23,464 nucleotides of DNA from assembly GCA_028877005.1 (NCBI GenBank), contig JAGWPI010000131.1, positions 1-23,464 of the forward strand. Reading direction: 5' to 3'. The notes under the pieces were generated by a model, which was not told where the DNA came from, did not search any database, and was given only the letters and a program-made list of their open reading frames with translations. The position numbers and the translations under genes are program-made. Below, one piece after another: positions 15,766-23,171 of the stretch. The stretch is from Bacteroidota bacterium (GTDB lineage Bacteria > Bacteroidota > Bacteroidia > Chitinophagales > Chitinophagaceae). Numbering within the stretch: position 1 is the stretch's first letter; every line of letters begins with the position of its first letter.

Positions 15766-16659
15766 ATGATGAAAACAACCAGCCTCTTAGCCCTTAGTTT
15801 GGCTTTATTCTTGTTTGCTTGCGTAAGCCCCAAAAAACTACGCCAATCAGAAGAAAAATACAACCAATTAAATGGCGCCTATTTAGAAATGCAACAGAAA
15901 TACCGCGATTGTCAGGGAAACCTCAGTGCTTCTGATGATCAGATTAAAGGGTTACAAAATCAGAAATCAGTACTATCCGGACAAATTGATGATTTGAATA
16001 AACAAATAGATTTCTTGAAGCAAAACAATACCCAAGTATTAAACCAGTTAAAAGATTTATCGGTGATATCTGCTTCACAAGCAGAAAGTATTAAAAAGTC
16101 GATGGACAATATGAGTACCAAAGACAATTACATTCAACAACTGCAAACCACTATTGCACAAAAGGACTCTATGAACTTAGCATTGGTTATGAATTTAAAA
16201 GGGGTATTGGGTAATTTAGAGGATAGTGATATTAATATTAAAATAGACAAAGACGTAGTGTATATTGATATATCAGATAAACTATTGTTTAAAAGCGGTA
16301 GTTATGATGTAACTGACCGAGCCAAAGTAGTATTGGGCAAAGTAGCCAAGGTATTAAACAACCAACCCAATATTGAATTTATGGTAGAAGGTAATACAGA
16401 TAGTATTCCATTTAGAAATGGATTGTTGTTAGACAACTGGGATTTAAGTGTAAAAAGAGCCACATCGGTAATACGTATTTTACAAAACAATTATGGTATT
16501 GATCCTAAAAGAATTACAGCAGCCGGTCGCAGTCAATATATGCCCGTTGCCTCTAACGATACACCCGAAGGAAGAGCAGCCAATCGCAGAACCCGCATAA
16601 TTATATTACCACAATTAGATCAGTTTTTTAAATTATTAGAAAAGCCAAAAACCAATTAA
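15766..16659 (+). CDS. OmpA-family peptidoglycan-binding lipoprotein with coiled coil
   Basis: A 297-residue protein starting with a lipoprotein signal (FLFAC, Cys19). Residues 25-145 are rich in Gln, Lys, Asp, Leu and Asn with heptad-like spacing (LRQSEEKYNQLNGAYLEMQ, IDDLNKQIDFLKQ) and should form a long coiled coil. An OmpA/MotB domain follows (about 160-285): VYIDISDKLLFKSGSYDV, VEGNTDSIPF (207-216), LSVKRATSV and the NRRTRIII peptidoglycan-binding motif (273-280). This is a lipid-anchored protein that reaches through the periplasm to grip the cell wall. Either of the first two ATG codons (15766 or 15769) could start it. It is 59 bases after nadD and is followed by a strong terminator. 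Confidence 0.9.
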   Translation: MMKTTSLLALSLALFLFACVSPKKLRQSEEKYNQLNGAYLEMQQKYRDCQGNLSASDDQIKGLQNQKSVLSGQIDDLNKQIDFLKQNNTQVLNQLKDLSVISASQAESIKKSMDNMSTKDNYIQQLQTTIAQKDSMNLALVMNLKGVLGNLEDSDINIKIDKDVVYIDISDKLLFKSGSYDVTDRAKVVLGKVAKVLNNQPNIEFMVEGNTDSIPFRNGLLLDNWDLSVKRATSVIRILQNNYGIDPKRITAAGRSQYMPVASNDTPEGRAANRRTRIIILPQLDQFFKLLEKPKTN

Positions 16660-16682
16660 AACAAGCTTTTTCTCCACTATTT

Positions 16683-16718
16683 AAAAAAGTTGCTTCTGTA
16701 AAAGGAAGCAATTTTTTT
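16683..16718 (+). terminator. Rho-independent terminator after the OmpA-type gene
   Basis: TTGCTTC (16690-16696) pairs with GAAGCAA (16705-16711) and is followed by seven T; the run of A before the first arm makes it usable in both directions. It marks the left edge of the putative origin region. Confidence 0.8.
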
Positions 16719-16722
16719 ATAC

Positions 16723-16744
16723 ACTATACCGCCAAAAGTATAGT
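16723..16744. repeat. Short inverted repeat at the left edge of the putative origin
   Basis: ACTATAC (16723-16729) and GTATAGT (16738-16744) form a perfect 7-bp inverted repeat with an 8-base loop, directly after the OmpA-gene terminator. Function unknown. Confidence 0.5.
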
Positions 16745-16844
16745 ATAGGCAAAGTAAAAAATTCAGGATAATAATACAATAAACGGAATAATAATTTATT
16801 ACAAATTTATATACATAAAAAATAAATTGTATTGTATAAAAAAT

Positions 16845-16853
16845 TTATCCACA
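16845..16853 (+). promoter_or_regulatory. Consensus DnaA box
   Basis: TTATCCACA is an exact match to the strong DnaA box and lies right at the edge of the AT-rich block, where DnaA would act on the unwinding element. Confidence 0.7.
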
Positions 16854-17093
16854 ACACCCTGTGAACATCCCTAAAAAAACAGTGAGAAAATCATTTTTTA
16901 CTACTGAACAGTGTGCAGAAAAAAAGAATAACTAACACCCAAAAATGGCCCACTACAAAAACACCGGAAATACACACAAAATAATACACCTTAATCAACA
17001 GTGTATAACCTGTTACTAGCAAAAAGTCAATAAAAGCACACAACAAAATCCACCAACGTGGATAAACTGCCAAAATGTATATTTCACGGATGT

Positions 17094-17106
17094 TTCACAA
17101 TGTGAA
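17094..17106. repeat. Palindrome in the putative origin
   Basis: TTCACA-A-TGTGAA is a perfect 6-bp inverted repeat about one base; its right half runs into the one-mismatch DnaA box at 17101-17109. It may be a site for an origin-binding or regulatory protein. Confidence 0.45.
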
Positions 17107-17159
17107 TTACCTGTGTATTGATAGGGATAAACACAAAACAATTAACTTTACCACTTGTT

Positions 17160-17174
17160 GATAACTAAGTTATC
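17160..17174. repeat. Palindrome in the putative origin, 72 bases before nadA
   Basis: GATAACT-A-AGTTATC is a perfect 7-bp inverted repeat overlapping the box at 17156-17164. It could be an operator for nadA or part of the origin. Confidence 0.45.
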
Positions 17175-17245
17175 CCGATATACACACCCGTAATAGTAGT
17201 AGGGTTTTTATATAAATGTATTATTAAAGAATTACTACCCGAGTT

Positions 17246-18253
17246 ATGAACATAGCCGATGCCAAAGCAGCATTAACACAGAAAGGTTTTTTGGATGTGG
17301 ATACTGATCCTTCCGTAGATTTGTTCCATGCCATTACACAGCTTAAGCAAGAAAAAAATGCCATTATCTTGGCGCACTATTACCAGGAACCCGATATACA
17401 AGATATTGCCGATTATATTGGCGACAGTTTGGGATTGGCCCAACAAGCAGCCAAAACAGATGCCGATATTATTTTATTTGCAGGGGTACATTTTATGGCC
17501 GAAACTGCCAAAATACTCAATCCCACCAAAAAAGTATTATTACCCGACTTAAAAGCCGGCTGTTCATTGGCCGATAGTGCTCCCACCCATTTGTTTCAAT
17601 CATTCAAAGCTGCCCATCCGCAGCATGTAGTTATTTCCTACATTAATTGCACTGCCGAAATAAAAGCATTGAGCGATATTATTTGCACCTCGGGCAATGC
17701 CGAAAAAATTATAGATAGTGTACCTGCCGATACCCCCATTTTATTTGCACCCGATAAAAATTTAGGGGCTTATTAAAATAAAAAAACCGGCCGCCAAATG
17801 TTGTTATGGAATGGCGCCTGCCAGGTACATGAGCTTTTTAGTGTAGAAAAAATTACCCGTTTAAAAATGCGGTATCCCCACGCTAAGGTATTGGCCCATC
17901 CCGAATGTGAGGAGCCTTTATTGGCCATAGCCGATTATATAGGCAGTACCACCCAATTATTGCGGTACAGCCATACCGATGATGCACAAGCCTATATAGT
18001 AGCCACAGAAACCGGTATTCTGCACCAAATGCAAAAAGACAATCCGGAAAAAACATTTATACCGGCGCCCCCCAATAACAATTGCGCCTGTAATGATTGT
18101 CCGTATATGAAATTAAATACCTTAGAAAAAGTGTACAATACCCTATTGTACGAATTACCTGAAATTACCATGGAAGAAAGTTTGCGCATTGCCGCTAAAA
18201 AACCCTTAGACCGTATGTTGGCCATTAGTAAAGCCGCCGGATTAATTGGGTAA
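17246..18253 (+). pseudogene. nadA: Quinolinate synthase NadA with an in-frame stop
   Basis: The reading frame is clearly Nad[23 protein letters not shown] (split around residue 50), [27 protein letters not shown] (C106), [20 protein letters not shown], then after the stop KKTGRQMLLWNGACQVHE (C192), AHPECE and the CACNDCPYM segment (C280, C282, C285). It makes quinolinate from iminoaspartate and dihydroxyacetone phosphate with a 4Fe-4S cluster. Codon 177 (17774-17776) is TAA, and the frame continues unchanged behind it to 18253, so one substitution would restore a normal 335-residue enzyme. The truncated 176-residue product lacks two of the three cluster ligands. Causes could be a true nonsense mutation, a sequencing error beside the A-rich run, or readthrough. 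nadB and nadC are not in the window; nadD is. Confidence 0.9.
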
Positions 18254-18273
18254 AACCCTTACCCCAATACATA

Positions 18274-18327
18274 TATCAACAGATCCATGGCTGCAAAAAA
18301 TGGCCATGAACCGTGCCACTGTTGATA
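18274..18327. repeat. Nested inverted repeat between nadA and the convergent gene
   Basis: TATCAACAG (18274-18282) and CTGTTGATA (18319-18327) match perfectly over 9 bp, and inside them CATGGC (18286-18291) pairs with GCCATG (18303-18308). The structure sits in the gap where two convergent transcripts meet and may serve both as a terminator-like hairpin, although it has no T tract. Confidence 0.5.
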
Positions 18328-18390
18328 GAAAGTCATATCCGTTAGTTGTTTATCGTTTTGGCAACCCCATAGGGTACCAATATCCAAAGC

Positions 18391-18858
18391 TCATCCACTA
18401 TTACCCCTGATAGGTCCATAGTCCTGCCTAAGCCCGGATTGTAATAAACGAACAGCCGACAACAAATTAGGGTACCATAACTGCCCTTTTGTCGGTAGCC
18501 CACCATAGGCAACAGGCTGCGCCGATTGTGCAGTAGACAATGCCGGTATATAGGCATCTATTAAGCGCTGCACAGCCACGGCCAAATTAACCCCCTTTTT
18601 AAGCCATTGCATTAATTGTCCCGTCATTTTTTGTTGCAAACCCTTTTGCGGCGGTAATTGCCGATAAATTTTACTGGCCACAGGCGAAGCTATTTGCAGC
18701 CATTGGCTGTATTGGCGCAGCCGTGCAAAAGCAGGATCGCTGTAAAACCGCTTTTTATCAATAGAAGTTTTACTGCGCACCAATTGCCGGCCGTTAACCA
18801 CATAAAAGGTTAGTCCGTTGAAAGTGCCCGACAAAAAAGTATAAGGGATGGTAGCCAT
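18391..18858 (-). CDS. Hypothetical protein, 155 residues
   Basis: I do not recognise a named family. The protein has no signal peptide and no membrane segment, is rich in Gln, Leu and basic residues, and its first 60 residues (TFNGLTFYVVNGRQLVRSKTS split across the start, then SDPAFARLRQYSQWL) resemble small Bacteroidota proteins that open with a Gly-x-x-G-x-x-TFY pattern and a DxxFxRxR motif. That resemblance is from memory and gives no function. Codon use reads as a true gene: both start and stop are clean, no strong overlapping frame exists, and the neighbours leave a gene-sized space. It converges with nadA across 137 bases and diverges from the lipoprotein gene across 375 bases. Confidence 0.6.
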   Translation of the reverse strand: MATIPYTFLSGTFNGLTFYVVNGRQLVRSKTSIDKKRFYSDPAFARLRQYSQWLQIASPVASKIYRQLPPQKGLQQKMTGQLMQWLKKGVNLAVAVQRLIDAYIPALSTAQSAQPVAYGGLPTKGQLWYPNLLSAVRLLQSGLRQDYGPIRGNSG

Positions 18859-19007
18859 ACAATACTATTTTTTTTGTATACAATATACACTCCTGCACCC
18901 CCCGTTTCCAAATTTTTTGGGTAGAATTTTAGGAAAAAATTACAGGTAATTGCTGCAATATTTACGGGTAATCATAAGGCATTCTCATCCCATATAATGC
19001 CCTATCA

Positions 19008-19027
19008 ACAGCGTTGTGCAACGCTGT
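19008..19027. repeat. 20-base dyad, possible operator
   Basis: ACAGCGTTG (19008-19016) and CAACGCTGT (19019-19027) are perfect reverse complements separated by two bases. The tight spacing favours a dimeric repressor site over an RNA hairpin, and no T tract follows. It lies 150 bases from the divergent hypothetical gene and 206 from the lipoprotein gene. Confidence 0.5.
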
Positions 19028-19150
19028 AAACCCGAAGCAGTATCGAAGCAGGATAAAATGGTTTTCTTTCGTTCCATATCTGAATGGGCTATCTCTTTTG
19101 GTTACGCACTATATTTTTGTTGGGCTGGAATATTAGTTGGCCCACTATAC

Positions 19151-19158
19151 TACTTTTG
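19151..19158 (+). promoter_or_regulatory. Possible -7 promoter box for the lipoprotein gene
   Basis: TACTTTTG matches TAnnTTTG exactly, 75 bases before the ATG at 19234. A second exact box (TATTTTTG) lies at 19112-19119. A -33 element at normal spacing is not evident for either. Confidence 0.35.
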
Positions 19159-19233
19159 AATGATTTTTTGCGGTTTTATATTGATAGGGCAGCAGATAGG
19201 TTACCTGATGGCTCTAAATGCTAAAACCTGTTA

Positions 19234-19644
19234 ATGAAAAAGCGTATACTGTTTTTAATGCTATGGGTATGTATAGGATTGGCTTGTAAAAAAAGCAATA
19301 CACCCAATTCTGCTTTAATGGGTACATGGCAATGGAATTACTCCATAGGGGGCATTGCCGGACAAACCATAACCCCTATGGGTAATATTGTGGTATTGCG
19401 TTTACAGCCCGATTCTGTTTTTTCTGTTACCGTAAATGGGGTACAACAAACAACAGGATTGTACCATACAAAAGTGGATAGTGCCAACCATTCCATACTT
19501 TATTTGCAGGGTATATTAGCTGCATTTCCCTTTGCATCGCCAAATGGACTGGTTTATCAAATTCAAAACAACCAACTGATTTGCGATGATCATCAGGTGT
19601 CTGATGGGTTTCGACATTATTTCGGTCGCATTGGAGCTTTGTAA
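19234..19644 (+). CDS. Small lipoprotein, lipocalin-like
   Basis: A 136-residue protein with a basic start, a hydrophobic core and a cysteine followed by Lys-Lys (CIGLACKKS, Cys18), as in Bacteroidota lipoproteins exported by Sec and lipidated. The mature part opens NSALMGTWQWNYS, a GTW motif as in lipocalin-like envelope proteins, then shows strand-like segments (IVVLRLQPDSVFSVTV, HSILYLQG) typical of a small beta fold. The ligand and role are unknown. It has the same length as the lipoprotein at 1512-1922 and the same opening plan, but the sequences are otherwise clearly different, so they are at most distant relatives. It converges with the photolyase-related gene across 65 bases without a clear terminator. 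Confidence 0.75.
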   Translation: MKKRILFLMLWVCIGLACKKSNTPNSALMGTWQWNYSIGGIAGQTITPMGNIVVLRLQPDSVFSVTVNGVQQTTGLYHTKVDSANHSILYLQGILAAFPFASPNGLVYQIQNNQLICDDHQVSDGFRHYFGRIGAL

Positions 19645-19709
19645 TTGGTTTACTTGTTGATTTGATTTTTAGATGGTTGTGAAAGGGCAATTTGTATCAT
19701 TTATTTTTC

Positions 19710-21182
19710 TTATTGATTTTGCCAGGCGGCGGCAAGGGCATTCATCTTTTCCCTCTTCTCCTTCGGCATTTTATCTAATGTGCCCAGTAACATATTTAAG
19801 CGCGGCTGTTTAGCAAAAAATGACCGATGTTGCGCTAAAAAGCACCAAAAAAGGGCATCCCAAGTGTTGGCCCAAGGTCCTTTTTGATAATTACTCATTT
19901 TTAAAATATAATTACTGCCACTAATGTAAGGTTTGGTGGCCATTAAACCCCCATCGGCAAACTGGCTCATACCATAAACATTTGGCACCATTACCCAGTC
20001 ATATGCATCCATAAATAATTCCATGAACCATTGGTATACACTATCCGGATGAAATTGGGAAAGTAACATGCAATTACCCAAAATCATCAACCGTTCTATA
20101 TGATGACAATAACCTGTGGATAGTATTTTTTTGATAGTTACATCTACCGGTATTAAACCGGTATTGCCTGTATAAAATGATGCAGGAATGGGTTGATGGA
20201 ATTGCCAAAAATTACGATTGCGTTGTAGGGTGCCTTTGTGTAGGTATATACCTCTAATAAATTCACGCCAACCCACTATTTGCCGAATAAAACCTTCTAA
20301 TGAATTAAGGGGAATAACATGTGTGGCTGCATATGCCAATGTTGTTTCAATTACTTTTTGAGGCGTTAATAAACCAACATTCAATAGGGGCGATAATACA
20401 CTATGGTGTAAAATTTCGGCATCGTCTACAATGGCATCTTCATAAGCACCAAATTCTTCCAAACGGTTGGCTAAAAAATGCTCCAACCATGCCATACTTT
20501 CTGCATGGGTAACGGGTAAAAGAAAAGCGGTATTAATGGTACCATAATTTTGGCTGTAATGTTGCTGTACATAGTTAATGGCTTCTTCATAAAAAGCATG
20601 TATATTTATAGTAGGTACAGTAGGTGCTGTTTTGTTTTTGGGATATTTTAAACGGTTGTCTGCATCATAGCTCCATTTACCACCTACCGGTTTTTGTTGT
20701 GCATCTATTAAAATTTGCCATTTTTTCCGCTGTTGTATGTAAAAGTCGTTGTGAAGGTATGTTCGGTTTTGTGAAAAATAATCTTGCAGTGCGGCAGTGC
20801 TGTTTAAAAAAGCAAGACTATCGTGTTGAATGGAGGCCATTTGGTAACGGGAACAGGCTTCTGATATATTTTTTTGCAGCCAATTATCTGTTACTTCATA
20901 ATAGTGTATTACTTCAACCTTTTGTTCCGATAAATAATGAATAAGCTGTTGAATATGGTGGTGCGGATGGCGGGCTTCAATATAAGTAACCTGAATGCCA
21001 TTGTTTTGTAAATAGTTTTGATAATATTTCATACTAGCCCGATGAAATACCAATTTCTGTTGGTGAAATTTATATTGATTAAAAAATAAATATTCTTCCA
21101 CTAAATAAACATGATCTACTTTTTTTAAAGCACCAATATCTTCAAAAAGTTGGTGGGGAAATACAAGGAATACACTACGCAT
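19710..21182 (-). CDS. Photolyase/cryptochrome-related protein (FeS-BCP/CryPro-like, cluster ligands lost)
   Basis: A 490-residue protein of the deoxyribodipyrimidine photolyase-related group (bacterial 6-4 photolyase/CryPro type). The N-terminal half is the antenna-domain Rossmann-like fold ([16 protein letters not shown]). The FAD domain shows [15 protein letters not shown] (168-180 approx), [10 protein letters not shown] (304-313), [14 protein letters not shown] (357-370), [21 protein letters not shown] (392-412, split) and [10 protein letters not shown] (417-426). In relatives such as Agrobacterium PhrB a 4Fe-4S cluster is held by one Cys before the HHIxRLM helix and a CxxC...C loop after the MSxY motif; here that loop is shortened to [18 protein letters not shown] and the first Cys position reads GLIPVD. 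It should bind FAD and repair or sense UV lesions without the cluster. The start at 21182 overlaps the DUF2256 gene by 8 bases; 21200 is possible. Confidence 0.87.
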   Translation of the reverse strand: MRSVFLVFPHQLFEDIGALKKVDHVYLVEEYLFFNQYKFHQQKLVFHRASMKYYQNYLQNNGIQVTYIEARHPHHHIQQLIHYLSEQKVEVIHYYEVTDNWLQKNISEACSRYQMASIQHDSLAFLNSTAALQDYFSQNRTYLHNDFYIQQRKKWQILIDAQQKPVGGKWSYDADNRLKYPKNKTAPTVPTINIHAFYEEAINYVQQHYSQNYGTINTAFLLPVTHAESMAWLEHFLANRLEEFGAYEDAIVDDAEILHHSVLSPLLNVGLLTPQKVIETTLAYAATHVIPLNSLEGFIRQIVGWREFIRGIYLHKGTLQRNRNFWQFHQPIPASFYTGNTGLIPVDVTIKKILSTGYCHHIERLMILGNCMLLSQFHPDSVYQWFMELFMDAYDWVMVPNVYGMSQFADGGLMATKPYISGSNYILKMSNYQKGPWANTWDALFWCFLAQHRSFFAKQPRLNMLLGTLDKMPKEKREKMNALAAAWQNQ

Positions 21183-21345
21183 GGGTGGATGTTTGGGCAT
21201 GTTTTACCGATTTGTTTTTTCTGCAGGCATCACTGCAATACTTAACCTCGTCCCAAACTTTTGCCCATTTTTTTCGCCAAGTAAAAGGCCTGTTGCAGGT
21301 AACACAAATTTTAATGGGCAGGTGTTCTTTTTTCAATTGTTTCAT
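21175..21345 (-). CDS. DUF2256 zinc-ribbon-like protein
   Basis: A 56-residue protein with the DUF2256 pattern: [15 protein letters not shown] and [14 protein letters not shown], giving Cys14, Cys17, Cys37 and Cys41 as a probable zinc site. In my recollection this small domain is often encoded next to, or fused with, photolyase-related proteins of the same type, so a role alongside the photolyase is inferred. The start at 21345 ([10 protein letters not shown]) gives the family's normal length; a longer frame to 21432 adds 29 residues with no likeness to it. The stop lies 8 bases inside the photolyase gene (ATGCGTAG), which points to coupled translation. Confidence 0.85.
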   Translation of the reverse strand: MKQLKKEHLPIKICVTCNRPFTWRKKWAKVWDEVKYCSDACRKNKSVKHAQTSTHA

Positions 21346-21390
21346 GCTTGCATTGGCTATATACCACATAATACAGTTGTGTAACTGCAA

Positions 21391-21597
21391 TTGTTCAAAC
21401 GGGTATTTACCTTGTGGGCAACTTTTGTACAAAACCGGTTACTATGTGTATGGGGTACTATTATTTTTTTATATCCTTCTCAGCTATTTTTTTTCGGTAA
21501 GGCATCCTATTTTTTGGTGTTATGGTTTGTGCTTAAGGCTACTATCTATTCAGTGATAGGGCTATTTGCAGGTTTTTTTTACTGCTTATTGCTATAA
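21391..21597 (+). CDS. Doubtful small membrane protein
   Basis: An open frame of 68 residues starting at TTG (no ATG is available). It is strongly hydrophobic with two likely membrane segments (about 18-33 and 40-66: [16 protein letters not shown] and [19 protein letters not shown]). That fits a small inner-membrane protein, but T-rich DNA gives such frames by chance and I recognise no family. It would lie between two divergent genes and 112 bases before icd. Kept only as a candidate. Confidence 0.25.
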   Translation: MFKRVFTLWATFVQNRLLCVWGTIIFLYPSQLFFFGKASYFLVLWFVLKATIYSVIGLFAGFFYCLLL

Positions 21598-21618
21598 GAC
21601 AAATAACGGATGTATTAA

Positions 21619-21653
21619 TTTATTTAATGTCAATCATTAAAAGATTAAATAAA
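21619..21653. repeat. AT-only inverted repeat upstream of icd
   Basis: TTTATTTAAT (21619-21628) and ATTAAATAAA (21644-21653) form a perfect 10-bp inverted repeat with a 15-base loop, 57 bases before the icd ATG. It could be an operator, or a weak bidirectional hairpin in AT-rich DNA. Confidence 0.4.
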
Positions 21654-21709
21654 AACTTATGACTTACACACCACATTTTTGCACTGCAAATTTTAAAAAC
21701 AATTGAATT

Positions 21710-23146
21710 ATGACAAGAATTACAGTTGCAAAAGGGGATGGTATTGGTCCGGAAATTATGGACGCCACTTTAGAAATTATTTTGGCCGCAGGAGCTAAAA
21801 TTGAAATGGATTTTATTGAAGTTGGTGAAAAAGTATACTTGGCAGGTAATACGGCCGGTATTGCTCCGGAAGCCTGGGATACCATTCGCAGAAATAAAAT
21901 ATTTTTAAAAGCGCCCATTACTACCCCTCAAGGTGGTGGCTACAAAAGCCTGAATGTTACTACCCGTAAATTTTTAGGATTGTATGCCAATGTGCGCCCT
22001 TGTGTTAGTTTACACCCTTTTGTTAGTACCAAGCACCCTAACATGGATATTGTGATTGTGCGGGAAAATGAAGAGGACTTATATGCGGGTATTGAACACC
22101 AACAAACCAATGAAGTGGTGCAATGCTTAAAACTTATCAGCAGACCGGGTTGCGAAAAAATTGTAAGGTATGCATTTGAGTATGCCAAGCAACAAGGCAG
22201 AAAAAAAGTAACCTGTTTTACAAAAGATAATATTATGAAACAAACCGATGGATTGTTCCATCAGGTATTTGATGAAATTGCTAAAGAGTATCCCGAAATA
22301 GAAAATGAGCACTGGATTATAGATATAGGTGCAGCTAAAATGGCCGATACTCCTGAAGCTTTTGATGTAATTGTAATGCCTAATTTATATGGTGATGTAC
22401 TGAGCGATGTGGCTGCACAAATAGCCGGTTCCGTTGGTTTAGCCGGTTCGGCCAATATTGGCGAAGAATGTGCTATGTTTGAAGCTATTCATGGTTCTGC
22501 CCCCAGAAGAGCCGGACAAAATATGGCCAACCCTTCCGGCTTGCTGCAAGGTGCAATTTTAATGCTGAACCATATTGGTCAAACCGCGGTTGCAGAAAAA
22601 GTTCAAAATGCCTGGCTAACAACTATTGAAGAAGGTATTCATACTTATGATGTATATAAAGAAGGGGTAAGTAAACAAAAAGTAGGTACCAAAGAATTTG
22701 CACAGGCCGTTATAGCTAATCTGGGTAAATTACCTAAAACCTTTAAAGCAGTAAATTATGCCAACAGTGCATCACTACAACTACCTAAATACCAACGCAA
22801 AGCACCGGCAGAGAAAACCTTAGTTGGGGTAGATATTTTTGTAGATTGGCAAGGTACCGACCCTAATGAAATTGCTGCTCAGTTACAAAAAATAGGGTAT
22901 GGAGATGTGGCTTTAACCATGATTACCAATCGTGGTATTAAAGTATGGCCTAATGGATTTAAAGAAACATTTTGCACCGACCATTGGCGTTGCAGGTTTA
23001 AACCCACTTCTGCCAAAACCATTACAAAAGAAGATATTATTATGCTGTTGCAAAATGCAGTAAAACAAAAAATAGATGTTATTAAAACAGAAAATTTATA
23101 TGCTTTTAATGGTAAAGATACTTATTCATTAGGACAAGGACAATAA
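21710..23146 (+). CDS. icd: Isocitrate dehydrogenase (NADP-type, with C-terminal extension)
   Basis: The 478-residue protein begins ITVAKGDGIGPEIMDATLEI, the isopropylmalate/isocitrate dehydrogenase signature, followed by the substrate site region APITTPQGGGYKSLNVTTRK, RENEEDLYAGIEH (about 117-129), KDNIMKQTDGLF, and MPNLYGDVLSD with the metal-binding aspartates. HGSAPRRAGQNMANPSG is the cofactor loop; the Arg-Arg pair suits NADP phosphate rather than NAD, by analogy with the Lys-Tyr of the E. coli enzyme. After about residue 345 an extra domain of some 130 residues (VGVDIFVDWQGTDPNEIAAQL, DHWRCRFKP) is present, as in the long IDH subgroup of Thermus and Rickettsia. It turns isocitrate into 2-oxoglutarate and CO2 in the citric acid cycle. 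A short gene follows 25 bases later with no terminator between. Confidence 0.93.
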   Translation: MTRITVAKGDGIGPEIMDATLEIILAAGAKIEMDFIEVGEKVYLAGNTAGIAPEAWDTIRRNKIFLKAPITTPQGGGYKSLNVTTRKFLGLYANVRPCVSLHPFVSTKHPNMDIVIVRENEEDLYAGIEHQQTNEVVQCLKLISRPGCEKIVRYAFEYAKQQGRKKVTCFTKDNIMKQTDGLFHQVFDEIAKEYPEIENEHWIIDIGAAKMADTPEAFDVIVMPNLYGDVLSDVAAQIAGSVGLAGSANIGEECAMFEAIHGSAPRRAGQNMANPSGLLQGAILMLNHIGQTAVAEKVQNAWLTTIEEGIHTYDVYKEGVSKQKVGTKEFAQAVIANLGKLPKTFKAVNYANSASLQLPKYQRKAPAEKTLVGVDIFVDWQGTDPNEIAAQLQKIGYGDVALTMITNRGIKVWPNGFKETFCTDHWRCRFKPTSAKTITKEDIIMLLQNAVKQKIDVIKTENLYAFNGKDTYSLGQGQ

Positions 23147-23171
23147 TTACACTAAAAAACAATCGGTAACT

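Larger units (their letters stand above)
16717..17190. other. oriC: Putative replication origin (oriC) region
   Basis: This stretch of the 586-base gap between the OmpA-type gene and nadA has no believable gene. Bases 16741-16850 are about 16% GC (hand count), suitable for an unwinding element. A perfect DnaA box lies at 16845-16853 and boxes with one mismatch to TTATNCACA lie at 16717-16725 (+), 17000-17008 (-), 17057-17065 (-), 17101-17109 (-), 17156-17164 (-) and 17178-17186 (+). Two short palindromes lie between the right-hand boxes. On the plus strand C outnumbers G strongly at 16921-17100 (42 to 19 by hand) and evens out after that. Gene directions diverge from this area and parS-like sites lie 2.5 kb away. 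The proof would be a whole-genome GC skew. Confidence 0.6.
18859..19233. other. Intergenic region, 375 bases, between divergent genes
   Basis: No gene is seen. It holds a 9-bp dyad at 19008-19027 and two exact TAnnTTTG boxes on the plus strand (19112-19119 and 19151-19158). Both directions need promoters here, since the flanking genes diverge. Confidence 0.6.
21346..21709. other. Intergenic region, 364 bases, between DUF2256 and icd
   Basis: This gap between divergent genes must hold promoters for both directions. It contains one doubtful membrane ORF (21391-21597), an AT-only inverted repeat at 21619-21653, and on the plus strand CATTTTTG at about 21676-21683, one base off the TAnnTTTG box. 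I see no RNA gene. Confidence 0.5.

Noticed and set aside
16891..17073. Minus-strand open frame of 60 residues inside the origin candidate
   Set aside because: It is a hydrophobic frame produced by C/A-rich DNA, lies over DnaA-box matches, has no recognisable motif, and no neighbour suggests a gene there.
17246..17797. Frameshift as the cause of the broken nadA
   Set aside because: The second part of nadA continues in the same frame (17798 minus 17246 is a multiple of three), so a single stop codon, not a net indel, breaks the gene.
1512..19644. The two 136-residue lipoproteins as a duplicated pair
   Set aside because: They share length, lipoprotein signal and an early GTW motif, but the rest does not align by eye, so recent duplication is not supported.
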